Source of the DNA: JBBSJV01 sp038256935
Lineage (GTDB): Bacteria > Patescibacteriota > JACMRA01
Length of the DNA: 21,379 nt
Assembly: GCA_038256935.1 (NCBI GenBank)
Contig: JBBSJV010000013.1
Span: 1 to 21,379 of the forward strand
Reading direction: 5' to 3'
A program made the position numbers and the translations under genes. The notes beneath the pieces were generated by a model. The model was not told the origin of the DNA, did not search any database, and saw only the letters and a program-made list of their open reading frames with translations. Positions within the stretch are counted from its first letter, which is position 1; each line of letters opens with the position of its first letter. Below, one piece after another: positions 1 to 7,771 of the stretch.

Positions 1-1
1 A

Positions 2-2035
2 TTACAACGCCCAACACTTGTAATTGCCCACAATAAAACCTTAGCCGCGCAACTTGCTGAAGAGTTTAGATCCTTTTTCCCGGCTAACGCTGTCCATTAT
101 TTTGTCAGTTATTATGATTACTATCAGCCAGAAAGCTATATTCCCCGCAGTGATACTTATATTGAAAAACAAACCCAGATTAATGAAGAAATAGAAAGAC
201 TTAGAAACGCAACTACTCAGGCTTTACTTACTAGAAGAGATGTGCTAATTGTAGCTTCAGTGTCTTGTATTTATGGCTTAGGAAATCCAGAAGATTTTAA
301 TGCACTCAAAGTCGAGTTGAATATCAAAAACACTTACAAATTACAAAAAGTCCTGAGAAAATTGGTAGACATGCAATACACTCGCACCAATTTAGACCTG
401 ATGAGGGGAACTTTTCGAGTCAGAGGAGATACCCTTGAGATTTATCCATCCAGTGAAGAAAGAATTGCCTACAGATTTAGTTTTTTTGGAGATGAATTAG
501 AAGCAATTGAATGCTTTGATACTGTTACCAATCAAGAGCTAGAAACGTTGGATTCCTATACAGTTTTCCCTGCTAAACAATACGTAACCACTCAGGAGAA
601 AATCCAAAGAGCTGTAGTCCAGATAGAAGAAGACATGCATAAAAGGGTGGAAATGTATGAGGCTGATGGGAAGTTTTTGCAAGCTCAAAGAATCAAAGAA
701 AGGACTCTCAATGACATAGAAATGCTGACAACTCTAGGTTATTGCTCAGGCATTGAAAACTACTCTATCTATTTTGATGGCCGTGAAAGCGGGGAATCAC
801 CAACCACGCTACTTGATTATTTCCCAGACGATGCAATCACCTTTGTCGATGAAAGCCATATCACCCTATCTCAAATTGGAGCCATGTATAATGGGGACTT
901 TAGTCGTAAATCAACTTTGATTGAATACGGTTTTAGACTCCCATCAGCTTTGAATAACAGGCCACTTAAAATCAATGAGTTTTATGCCAAGCAAGACCAG
1001 TTAGTCTACGTCTCAGCTACTCCTGGAAGTTTTGAGCAAGGTAAAACCCACACAATTGCCAAAGAACCAATTCAGCTTAGACTTGAAGCTAAGGGTAAAA
1101 TCCCAGTAGCTGAAGCTATAATTAGGCCAACTGGATTATTGGATCCTGAAATCGTGGTAAAACCAGTAAGTAACCAAGTCGATGACGTCCTAGAGCAAGT
1201 CAGGCAGAGAGTAAGTAAAGGCCAAAGAGTCTTAATAACTACTTTAACTAAAAAATTTGCTGAAGAACTAGATATTTATTTCAAACAAATCAATGTAAAA
1301 TCAGCTTATATCCATAGTGATATTGATACCATGGAGAGAGTAGATATTATCGCCGATCTTAGACGCGGGGTATACGATGTGTTGATCGGTATCAATCTTC
1401 TCAGAGAAGGTTTGGATCTTCCTGAGGTAAGTCTAGTAGCAATTTTTGATGCTGATAAAGAAGGTTTTTTGCGCTCCAGAACTAGTTTGGTTCAAATCAT
1501 TGGAAGAGCAGCCAGGCATGAAAATGGACTAGTAATAATGTACGCTGATCGCGTTACAGGTTCGATGAAAGAGGCTATTGAAGAAACCAACAGAAGAAGA
1601 GAAATCCAACAAGACCACAATACATTACATAACATTACTCCAACATCTACTACAAGGCAGCTACAAACTATTGCTGATGATCTGAGAAAAGAGGTGGAGG
1701 ATGATGAAAACTTTGGTAAAGCTGGAGCAGTCTACACCACTCATGGTTTTGAAGAAGTAAACGAGCTATTAACCCATGAACTTACCAATGCTCAAAAGCC
1801 ATACATGACAGATAACCCATCTATTCATGGAGCAGAAAAAATAGATAAATCTAGAAAACACAAAAAAGCCACTCAAGTCTATACTGATTTTAACACCTCC
1901 AAAGAAACCATTGTCGAACAGTTAGTTGCCGCAAATTACACAGAAGCCAAACTCCAAAGACTCCTTGATAAGGCTATAAACGAACAAAACTTTGAAATGG
2001 CAGCAGCGATTAGAGATATTTTGGATAATAACTAA
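2..2035 (+). CDS. uvrB: UvrABC system protein B, 5' truncated by window edge
   Basis: UvrB is the helicase-like damage-verification subunit of nucleotide excision repair; it is loaded by UvrA and recruits UvrC. The reading frame is open from base 2, upstream of the first internal ATG/GTG codons, so the gene enters from outside the window. By comparison with E. coli UvrB about 55 residues are missing, including the Walker A loop. Visible landmarks: the NKTLAAQL segment, the beta-hairpin YYDYYQPESY, the DESH Walker B box (bases 848-859), YVSATPG, RPTGLLDP, the GINLLREGLD and QIIGRAARH helicase motifs, and a C-terminal UVR motif (FEMAAAIRDIL) that binds UvrC. The linker before the UVR motif and the stretch after YVSATPG are longer than in E. 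coli. It ends 4 bases before a convergent gene. Identification is secure. Confidence 0.97.
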   Translation, partial: LQRPTLVIAHNKTLAAQLAEEFRSFFPANAVHYFVSYYDYYQPESYIPRSDTYIEKQTQINEEIERLRNATTQALLTRRDVLIVASVSCIYGLGNPEDFNALKVELNIKNTYKLQKVLRKLVDMQYTRTNLDLMRGTFRVRGDTLEIYPSSEERIAYRFSFFGDELEAIECFDTVTNQELETLDSYTVFPAKQYVTTQEKIQRAVVQIEEDMHKRVEMYEADGKFLQAQRIKERTLNDIEMLTTLGYCSGIENYSIYFDGRESGESPTTLLDYFPDDAITFVDESHITLSQIGAMYNGDFSRKSTLIEYGFRLPSALNNRPLKINEFYAKQDQLVYVSATPGSFEQGKTHTIAKEPIQLRLEAKGKIPVAEAIIRPTGLLDPEIVVKPVSNQVDDVLEQVRQRVSKGQRVLITTLTKKFAEELDIYFKQINVKSAYIHSDIDTMERVDIIADLRRGVYDVLIGINLLREGLDLPEVSLVAIFDADKEGFLRSRTSLVQIIGRAARHENGLVIMYADRVTGSMKEAIEETNRRREIQQDHNTLHNITPTSTTRQLQTIADDLRKEVEDDENFGKAGAVYTTHGFEEVNELLTHELTNAQKPYMTDNPSIHGAEKIDKSRKHKKATQVYTDFNTSKETIVEQLVAANYTEAKLQRLLDKAINEQNFEMAAAIRDILDNN

Positions 2036-2039
2036 AAAG

Positions 2040-2783
2040 CTAAACAACTTCAAATTTAAGTGCAGTCACATTGCTTATTTGATTGAAACCAGCCTGTTTA
2101 TATAGATCCATAACCTTCTTTTTAGAAGAAGAAAACCTCAGTGGCTTATGAGCAAAACTAGAAGAATAAATTTCTAAAACAGATTTCATAAGATAAGGAA
2201 ACTTAAACCCTTCTAATGTCTTATATTTTTGACTTTTCCCTGATACTGACTCTAATTGGACATCATATTTTGTCTCAACTAAACAAAAACTACCAGCTAG
2301 CTCGCCCTCTAAATTCGCCACTAAAAAGGCTTGTAGATTATCTTGATTTAGCGCCCTTTCAAAAAAACTATCACATCTCTTGATTCTATACTCATCTCCT
2401 ACCCAATTCCCGTTAATCTGCTTGTATGCAGAGACATGTTGAGTAAATTCTTTCAATGTAGCTATCAAATCTGAATCACTTGTAGATAATACTTCTTTTG
2501 TAATTGAATAAACGTCTTGATTGTAAGTAGTCTTTAAATTGTTTAAAATTTGGGGTATTTCCTTTGCTTCAATTTGATAAAAGTTGGTTTTGTATTCGAT
2601 TTCTTTGATTCTTTTAAAACTAAAATCAGGGTCTTGAAATGTTTTTTGTAAATTTATTTTAGAAGAAAAAATCTTGTATATTCCAGCTTCATAACTCTCC
2701 ATCAAAAATAAAAGTTCTCTTAACTCATCTTCAGTATCTATAAAGGAATATAGATTCCCATCCAAACTATAAAATTGGTCCAT
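2040..2783 (-). CDS. Hypothetical protein, possible GNAT-fold acetyltransferase
   Basis: This is a soluble protein of 247 residues with no signal peptide or membrane segment. I do not recognise the family with certainty. The C-terminal half has a GNAT-like run: a strand with FLVANLEGELAGSFCLVE (self-description plus flexibility strand), then a helix, and a final segment PLRFSSSKKKVMDLYKQAGF, which resembles the last strand-helix of acetyltransferases, where LYKQAGF often precedes the closing strand. The pyrophosphate-binding Q/RxxGxG/A loop is not obvious, so the protein may be inactive or belong to another fold. It starts 4 bases downstream of the membrane protein gene 2788-3462 on the same strand, so the two are probably cotranscribed. 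It runs convergent to uvrB with 4 bases between the stop codons. There is no Shine-Dalgarno sequence before the ATG. Confidence 0.6.
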   Translation of the reverse strand: MDQFYSLDGNLYSFIDTEDELRELLFLMESYEAGIYKIFSSKINLQKTFQDPDFSFKRIKEIEYKTNFYQIEAKEIPQILNNLKTTYNQDVYSITKEVLSTSDSDLIATLKEFTQHVSAYKQINGNWVGDEYRIKRCDSFFERALNQDNLQAFLVANLEGELAGSFCLVETKYDVQLESVSGKSQKYKTLEGFKFPYLMKSVLEIYSSSFAHKPLRFSSSKKKVMDLYKQAGFNQISNVTALKFEVV

Positions 2784-2787
2784 AAAT

Positions 2788-3462
2788 TTAGGCTAGTGAT
2801 TTCTTATTGTAACTGCTAAAGTCTTTTTCAGCCCAAGCAGTTGTCCACTTATCAACTGGGATTTTCATAAATTGTTTGTATGCTAGATAAACTAGGGCCA
2901 GGGAGAATAGTCCAAAAACAACCCGTAAAATATTTAAAATCTCAGGATCAGTTCCAAAAATTCCTCGCCAAAAAATATTATCAATAGGAGTGATTGTCTC
3001 TGTCTGTAATGACAAGTAATTTTGTAATTCAGTTACTGGGCAACCTCCGTAAAGTACATGTACACCGTTATAGATACTGGCGTAAAGTGCTGAGTAAGGG
3101 GAAAAAGGAAATCTTATAACTCTAATCAAGCAAATAACGAAAGTAACTAAAATAAGAAAATGGAAAATTTCTATTATCCAAAAAACTATTTCAGGGTAAA
3201 AAAGAATCTCGTAATTAATAAAACCTGACTGATTTGCTAATAAAATCCAATACAAGCTTGTAATAAAAAAAGCAGTTCCCATCATGACTGTGGCAAATAG
3301 CCAAAAATACCAATTTCTTTTTAAATTAAATTTTAATTCTACGAATCTAATTGCTAAATAAAAGCAAACAAGAGGAGTTGCAAAATAACATAGAATTAAT
3401 ATAACAAAAGAAACTAATCCAAAATACAAAGCAGGTTTGGATTTAAAATAGGCAAGTGACAT
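2788..3462 (-). CDS. Multipass membrane protein of unknown function
   Basis: The protein has 224 residues and about five hydrophobic segments: near residues 12-38, 50-73, 88-113, a weaker one around 120-138, and 178-196. The C-terminal tail is charged. The loop motif GGCPVTELQNYL resembles the CPLTxLEN motif of small DUF2784-type membrane proteins, but the rest does not clearly fit that family, so this is a hint only. The start ATG follows an AT-rich leader without a Shine-Dalgarno sequence. A TTGACA hexamer lies on the minus strand at 3497-3502, but no -10 box is well spaced from it. It is the first gene of a likely two-gene unit with the GNAT-like gene 2040-2783. No enzymatic or transport function can be assigned. 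Confidence 0.7.
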   Translation of the reverse strand: MSLAYFKSKPALYFGLVSFVILILCYFATPLVCFYLAIRFVELKFNLKRNWYFWLFATVMMGTAFFITSLYWILLANQSGFINYEILFYPEIVFWIIEIFHFLILVTFVICLIRVIRFPFSPYSALYASIYNGVHVLYGGCPVTELQNYLSLQTETITPIDNIFWRGIFGTDPEILNILRVVFGLFSLALVYLAYKQFMKIPVDKWTTAWAEKDFSSYNKKSLA

Positions 3463-3559
3463 AGATTAAATTATCTATTAAATACATAACTAGACTTGTC
3501 AAAAACCTTTCTCAAGTTAACTTTAAAATTTTAAATATCGATATAAATTGAGTCTAAAA

Positions 3560-5665
3560 CTAACTGTTTTGATTATGTTCGGTAATCTTTTTAAGACTAG
3601 CTACACTTGCTCTAAAGGATAGTTTATTACCAAGACTTGCTGCTTTTTGACTAGCTCTTCTATCGATCTCAGCTTGAATAGCAGGGTGGTTTAAAATAGC
3701 AATATCAAGCTTTGTCTCCCCTGATTCTAGTTTGGCAAGTTCGTTTTGAACTAAGTTTTTCTTGGCTTCTTCTAGTTCTTTGACTTGGTCCTGATCTAAC
3801 TTTTGTTTTTGAGTTTCTAGCTCCTGAGTAACTTTTTGCGTGCTTAAATCAGATAGATTTGTCTCATGTTGTTTTTGCAATTGAGAGATCTGGGTTTCGT
3901 ATCTGGCTTTAAGATCTTCTTGTAATTGCTGCATTTGAGCTTGGTGTTTGTCTGTCAGTTCCTTTATTAAATTATCTTTTTGAACATTTAATGTTGCAAT
4001 TTCAGCTTCCCTAGCTTGTTTGTTTTGCTCTGTAATCTCACTTCCACTGACTTGGTTTTGTAGCTGCAGCTCAGTATTAAACTCTAACAGATCATGAAGG
4101 TAATTTTCGTGTTCAACATATAATTCTAACAATCTGTAGTCAGACTCTGAAAGAGATTCGACGTTATTAATTCCAACCCACTGGCAATCGTTATAAATAT
4201 CTTCTAAATGAGCTGAAACTCCAATACATAAATTATCATTATCACTAGAGTCGGTATCCAAAAAAGTATAGGCTTCAACCTCAGTTTTCTTACCGTAAAG
4301 ATTTGTAAAGGCTTCTGAAATAGTTGCGTAGAGATCTTGACCTGGTTCGTGTATTTCCACCTTAGGAAGGCTGTAAGTTGCTTGATCTTTACTAACCAAG
4401 ACCTGTTGCCCATCCTCTGATAAGTAGATCAAACTAATACTAATAGGGTTTTTACTATTTTGGCTAAAGTTTAAAATTTCATCAATGTTTACAGCTTCAA
4501 GATCAACTTCAGAAACAAGTTCATTTTCAGCTATTTGATGACCATATAGTTGATATCTAGAGGGATTATTTTGGCCGTCTACTTTTCTAACTACTTGATA
4601 AATGTATTTATGGCTATCATTTTTAAATCTTACTAGCTCACCTTGTAAAAATCCGTCTTCACTTTCTTGATCAGTAGAGGGTTGCTCCATGTCTATCAAG
4701 CCTTTTGCAACTAGTTCAGTTTCTTGATCTGAAGTTTTTTGCAGTTCATGGTTTTCTTTTTGTAGCGGTAGTAGTTGGTGTTCAGTAGATGACATTTCAA
4801 TGATCTGATTTTCTACAATTTCAGCAATTTCTAGCATCTTTTCATTTTTATCATTCTCAGCTTTTTCAGCAGTTAAGTTTGTAGAGTCAACAGGTGTTAA
4901 ATTCATCTCAGGGGCTTTTTCAGTAAGTGAGTCAAGCTCAGTAATGGGGGCTGATTCATCGCGATCACTCCATAATTGCCACTCCATATCCACAGGTAAA
5001 AGTAATAAATGACTGTTACGGCGAGGAATAATTTTGAACTCACTCTCAGCTATAGTTCTGGCATCAAAGTCTTGGCTAATTTCTAAACCAGTTTTAATTT
5101 CACGGGTTTTTGGATTGTACCAATTTTCAAAAGATTTTGGCCTAATATGACTTGCTATTGACTCCCATTTTGTGGGAACTCCTTTTTCCATGGCTAATGA
5201 TTCACTTGCTCTGTAAGCAGCTGTGGAGACGATTTTACCGATTCTATCAATTAGCTCTATATTTGCTTCATCAGGTTGATTTTCCAAAAATGCTTGTATA
5301 TCTTCAACTCCTATGCCGATCTTTCTAAACTGCTTAGTTTGATACTTGCTATTGTCATCAAAATCAATACTCTCCAAACTGGCATCCAAAAGTCTTACAG
5401 CGATCTCAACTGTAGATTGTAAGCTGACCTGATCTAGATTTTTATTAGAATCAAGATGCTTGGATAATAAAACGTTACCGTATGGTGTGGATGGTTTTTG
5501 AATTTGGTCTGTAGATGTGAGTGTTTGTTTGGTTTTTTCGCTAATTTCAAATTTTCCAGATTCTAGCAGATTATTATATCTATCTCCCCAATATTGAGCC
5601 AATTCTGGGGTTTTTTCAGTCTGTGATAGTTTTTGAGATAGGTTTTGGATGTCGCTTTGATGCAT
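3560..5665 (-). CDS. Composite protein: RNR large-subunit-like region, SH3-like and Nudix-like parts, coiled coil
   Basis: This 701-residue protein has no signal peptide. Residues about 61-240 follow the order of motifs seen in the core of the ribonucleotide reductase large subunit: PYGNVLLSKHL (like NLGSINLAKFV), STVEIAVRLLDASLES (like VRLAVRFLDNVID), RKIGIGVEDIQAFL (like RKIGLGVMGFADLL), AAYRASESLAMEKG, and RRNSHLLLLP (like RNATLLTIAP). The catalytic NxCxE segment and radical-site cysteines of real RNRs are absent, so this is probably not a reductase. Residues about 340-390 look like a small SH3-like barrel. Residues about 407-530 resemble a Nudix fold (YSLPKVEIHEPGQDL) without an intact Nudix box. 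Residues about 545-650 form a Q/E/K-rich coiled coil. A promoter is visible at 5675-5703, giving a leader of about 3 bases. RNR-like similarity is convincing by eye; the other domains are inference. Confidence 0.7.
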   Translation of the reverse strand: MHQSDIQNLSQKLSQTEKTPELAQYWGDRYNNLLESGKFEISEKTKQTLTSTDQIQKPSTPYGNVLLSKHLDSNKNLDQVSLQSTVEIAVRLLDASLESIDFDDNSKYQTKQFRKIGIGVEDIQAFLENQPDEANIELIDRIGKIVSTAAYRASESLAMEKGVPTKWESIASHIRPKSFENWYNPKTREIKTGLEISQDFDARTIAESEFKIIPRRNSHLLLLPVDMEWQLWSDRDESAPITELDSLTEKAPEMNLTPVDSTNLTAEKAENDKNEKMLEIAEIVENQIIEMSSTEHQLLPLQKENHELQKTSDQETELVAKGLIDMEQPSTDQESEDGFLQGELVRFKNDSHKYIYQVVRKVDGQNNPSRYQLYGHQIAENELVSEVDLEAVNIDEILNFSQNSKNPISISLIYLSEDGQQVLVSKDQATYSLPKVEIHEPGQDLYATISEAFTNLYGKKTEVEAYTFLDTDSSDNDNLCIGVSAHLEDIYNDCQWVGINNVESLSESDYRLLELYVEHENYLHDLLEFNTELQLQNQVSGSEITEQNKQAREAEIATLNVQKDNLIKELTDKHQAQMQQLQEDLKARYETQISQLQKQHETNLSDLSTQKVTQELETQKQKLDQDQVKELEEAKKNLVQNELAKLESGETKLDIAILNHPAIQAEIDRRASQKAASLGNKLSFRASVASLKKITEHNQNS

Positions 5666-5674
5666 ATAGATTAA

Positions 5675-5703
5675 ATTTTAGCACATAAATTCAATTTGGA
5701 CAA
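5675..5703 (-). promoter_or_regulatory. Promoter of the RNR-like composite gene
   Basis: On the minus strand a -35 box TTGTCC (5698-5703) and a -10 box TAAAAT (5675-5680) are separated by exactly 17 bases. The expected transcription start is near 5668, only about 3 bases from the ATG at 5665, implying a leaderless or nearly leaderless mRNA. There is no ribosome binding site. Confidence 0.6.
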
Positions 5704-5769
5704 TTAATTTTTTACTCCACAATATTTGACTATTTTTACGTAATATTTTAGACCATTTTAAATCAAATT

Positions 5770-6219
5770 ATGATGTTAAAATCACCGAGTTTTCAAAACA
5801 ATACAATGATACCTGCTCGTTTCACTTGTGAGGGTTTAAATATTAACCCCCATTTGCAATTTATGGATCTTAATCCAAAGGCAAAGAGTTTGGTATTAAT
5901 CATGGACGATTTGGATAGCACTGAGGGTAAGTGGGTACACTGGCTTGTGTGGGATATTCCTGTCCAAAATATTGAAATAGTTGAAAATCAAGATTGTAAA
6001 GATTTTAAAGAAGGTTTAAATGATTTTGACTTTCATGGTTACGGGGGTCCTTGCCCACCTTCCAAAATTCACAGATATAGATTCACACTTTTTTCTCTAG
6101 ATGTAGAAAAACTAAACCTCTCAAAAGATACAACTGGACCTGATCTGTTAAAATTCATAAAACCTCATATAATGGAAAGTTGTGAGCTTGTCGGGCTTTT
6201 TAGTAAACTTGACAAATAA
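5770..6219 (+). CDS. YbhB/YbcL family (PEBP, Raf kinase inhibitor-like) protein
   Basis: This 149-residue protein is a clear member of the bacterial phosphatidylethanolamine-binding protein family. Hallmarks in order: SPSFQNNTMIPARFTCEGLNINPHL at the N-terminus, the LVLIMDDLDS ligand-pocket strand, VHWLVWDIP, the YGGPCPPSKIHRYRFTLFSLD signature, and a C-terminal CELVGLF strand. Length is normal for the family and there is no signal peptide, so it should be cytosolic. The biochemical role of bacterial members is not settled. It stands alone, divergent from the RNR-like gene, and is followed by an intrinsic terminator. A possible promoter has TTTACG at 5735-5740 and TTAAAT at 5758-5763 with 17 bases between, which would put the transcription start at the ATG. 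Two ATG codons are adjacent; the first is taken as the start. Confidence 0.92.
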   Translation: MMLKSPSFQNNTMIPARFTCEGLNINPHLQFMDLNPKAKSLVLIMDDLDSTEGKWVHWLVWDIPVQNIEIVENQDCKDFKEGLNDFDFHGYGGPCPPSKIHRYRFTLFSLDVEKLNLSKDTTGPDLLKFIKPHIMESCELVGLFSKLDK

Positions 6220-6250
6220 CTGCTCAGCCATTATACTTATATTTATTAAC

Positions 6251-6278
6251 TCTTCGCTTTTGGCGGAGATTTTTTTTA
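6251..6278 (+). terminator. Intrinsic terminator after the PEBP gene
   Basis: TCTTCGC (6251-6257) pairs with GCGGAGA (6263-6269), a 7-bp stem with one G-U pair and a 5-base loop, followed directly by eight T (6270-6277). It ends 18 bases before the nusA ATG, so nusA must have its own promoter or be expressed by read-through. Confidence 0.85.
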
Positions 6279-6287
6279 ATAAAAATT

Positions 6288-6293
6288 TATAAT
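6288..6293 (+). promoter_or_regulatory. Perfect TATAAT -10 box just before nusA
   Basis: TATAAT lies 3 bases before the nusA ATG, immediately after the terminator T-run. No good -35 box is visible because the expected position falls in the terminator stem. The predicted start site is at the start codon or a base or two inside it, so the box may be fortuitous, or the transcript leaderless. Confidence 0.35.
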
Positions 6294-6296
6294 ATT

Positions 6297-7433
6297 ATGT
6301 CTATCGATTTAGAAGAATTAAAACAACAAATCGAAATGGTTTGTATTGAAAGGGGTCTTGAACAAGATGAAGTCGTTTTAGCATTAGAACAGGCAATTGC
6401 CAGTGCCTACAGAAAAGAAATTGGAGATAAAGAGAAACAATACGAAGCTAAATTTGATCTTGGAACTGCCAAATATTCAATTTTTGAAGTTACAAACATT
6501 GTTGAAGAGGTGGAAAGTGAAGACAGAGAAGTAAGTGTCGTTGATGCCAGAATTTACAATCCTGAAGCTAAAGCGGGAGATAAGATCACAAAAGAATTGG
6601 ATATTGACCATGACGTAGTCTTTGGTCGTATTGCCAGCCAAGTAGCTAGACAAGTTGCTAAACAGGCTATCAATTCAATCAGGCATACTAAGGTCTTACA
6701 AGAATTCAAAGATCGTATCGGTGACGTTGTCAGCGTAGAAGTAGATTACTTTAAACGTGGCGGATATCATGTAAAATTAGGTCAAACTACTGGATTTATT
6801 AGTAAAGAAAGCCTTCTTCCAATTGATAGGTTCAAATCTGGTCAAATGGTTAAAGCCTTGATTGTAGATATTAGTGAAGACCAAAGAGGTCACTCTAGAT
6901 TAGTATTAAGTAGAACTGAGCCAGCTTTTGTATTAGCAATTTTGAGAAATGAAATTCCTGAAATTGAAAGCGGGTTAGTAGTTGTTGAAAAAATCGTTCG
7001 AGAAGCTGGGGTTAGAACCAAAATCTTAGTTTCAGCTTCTGATGAAGAAAATATCGATCCAGTTGGTACAATTTTAGGAAAGAAAAATGTCAGAATCGTC
7101 AACGTAATGAGAGAAATCTCATTTACCATGCAAGAAAAGCTTGATATTGTAGAATACAATCCTGATGACATAGAATTGATGATTGTAGATGCCTTGGAAC
7201 CAGCTGAGATTGAGCAAGTAGAAATCGATGAGGAAACTAAAAAAGCTAAAGTATATTGCTACCCAGAAGAAGCGGCCTTAGCTGTAGGAAGAAGGGGTGT
7301 CAATATTCGCCTTGCCTCAGAGCTTCTGGAGTATGAACTAGAGATCATCACTGTCGATGGTGAACCAGAAGAAGAGACTCCTGAAATCATGATTGATGAT
7401 AGTCTAAGTGGTGATCAAGAATCTCAAGATTAA
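6297..7433 (+). CDS. nusA: Transcription termination/antitermination protein NusA
   Basis: NusA binds RNA polymerase and modulates pausing, termination and antitermination. The 378-residue length matches the short form (as in Bacillus) without the C-terminal acidic repeats of E. coli. Domains in order: N-terminal RNAP-binding domain (1-130, with the VARQVAKQAI helix), S1 domain (about 140-205, GDVVSVEVDYFKRGGYHVKL), KH1 (about 228-285, with VREAGVRTKILV and IDPVG), KH2 (about 315-355, with AVGRRGVNIRLAS), and an acidic tail. KH2 keeps its GRRG loop (331-334). KH1 has GKKN (261-264) where the family normally has a GxRG-type loop, which may weaken RNA contact there. The usual companions (rimP, infB) are not next to it. 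No Shine-Dalgarno sequence precedes the ATG. Confidence 0.97.
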   Translation: MSIDLEELKQQIEMVCIERGLEQDEVVLALEQAIASAYRKEIGDKEKQYEAKFDLGTAKYSIFEVTNIVEEVESEDREVSVVDARIYNPEAKAGDKITKELDIDHDVVFGRIASQVARQVAKQAINSIRHTKVLQEFKDRIGDVVSVEVDYFKRGGYHVKLGQTTGFISKESLLPIDRFKSGQMVKALIVDISEDQRGHSRLVLSRTEPAFVLAILRNEIPEIESGLVVVEKIVREAGVRTKILVSASDEENIDPVGTILGKKNVRIVNVMREISFTMQEKLDIVEYNPDDIELMIVDALEPAEIEQVEIDEETKKAKVYCYPEEAALAVGRRGVNIRLASELLEYELEIITVDGEPEEETPEIMIDDSLSGDQESQD

Positions 7434-7540
7434 GGACTCAAAACTCTCAAAATTTTGCTTTAGTATTATCTAATATTATTGTGAATCAAGTTTTTATTGG
7501 CTTTTCCTTATTTTTACTCTACGATAAGATCCTGTAATAT

Positions 7541-7586
7541 AACCACCCTCAAAATTACAATTTTTAGGAAAAACCGGTGAATTCAG
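7541..7586 (+). repeat. Direct repeat copy A (ends ACCGGTGAATTCAG)
   Basis: It begins AACCACC, continues with AAAATTACAA and ends with AAAAACCGGTGAATTCAG. It aligns with copy B at 7650-7697 with only a few substitutions and two one-base gaps. Confidence 0.7.
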
Positions 7587-7601
7587 TTATTTTAACCTGT
7601 C

Positions 7602-7622
7602 ATTCTGAACTCGTTTCAGAAT
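7602..7622. repeat. Short perfect hairpin, copy 1 (ATTCTGAA / TTCAGAAT)
   Basis: Arms 7602-7609 and 7615-7622 form a perfect 8-bp stem with a 5-base loop. It is preceded by GTC and followed by CTTTAATA. The same layout recurs at 20375-20395 with two paired arm changes, so both are copies of one palindromic repeat. Confidence 0.7.
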
Positions 7623-7637
7623 CTTTAATAGTAATAT

Positions 7638-7700
7638 ACCCTGAAATAAAACCACCTTAAAAATTACAAATTTTCATGAAAAACCGGTTAAATTCAGGGT
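7638..7700. repeat. Palindromic unit with arms ACCCTGAA / TTCAGGGT
   Basis: Arms 7638-7645 and 7693-7700 are perfect 8-bp inverted repeats around 47 bases that include direct repeat copy B. Just inside the arms AAACC and GGTTAAA can pair further. The arm sequences are identical to those of the short hairpin at 20375-20395, and the right arm continues into GACA, the complement of the TGTC/AGTC found before the other copies. Confidence 0.65.
7650..7697 (+). repeat. Direct repeat copy B (ends ACCGGTTAAATTCAG)
   Basis: This is the second copy of the repeat at 7541-7586. Shared blocks are AACCACC, AAAATTACAA, TTTT and GAAAAACCGGT, ending in ATTCAG. Confidence 0.7.
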
Positions 7701-7771
7701 GACATGTGGCTTATATAATTAAATATATTACAGGTACAAGGATTACAAACTCGTTATTTACAGGTTATTTA

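Larger units (their letters stand above)
7531..7734. mobile_element. MITE-like non-coding element with 11-bp terminal inverted repeats
   Basis: CCTGTAATATA (7531-7541) and TATATTACAGG (7724-7734) are perfect inverted repeats 204 bp apart in the gap between nusA and the HPF-like gene. Between them lie two related direct repeats and two palindromes, and no ORF. Size, AT-richness, lack of coding capacity and nested palindromes fit a miniature inverted-repeat element. No clear target-site duplication flanks it, so mobility is an inference; it could also be a compound repeat. The flanks 7434-7530 and 7735-7771 show nothing recognisable. Confidence 0.45.

Noticed and set aside
3497..3502. TTGACA on the minus strand as a promoter of the membrane protein gene
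   Set aside because: The nearest -10-like hexamer (GATAAT at 3470-3475) is 21 bases away, outside the usual spacing, so no promoter feature was entered.
4204..4413. Minus-strand ORF of 69 codons
   Set aside because: It lies wholly inside the RNR-like composite gene in another frame and has no family-like features.
6890..7171. Minus-strand ORF of 93 codons
   Set aside because: It is antisense to the S1/KH1 part of nusA, a secure gene.
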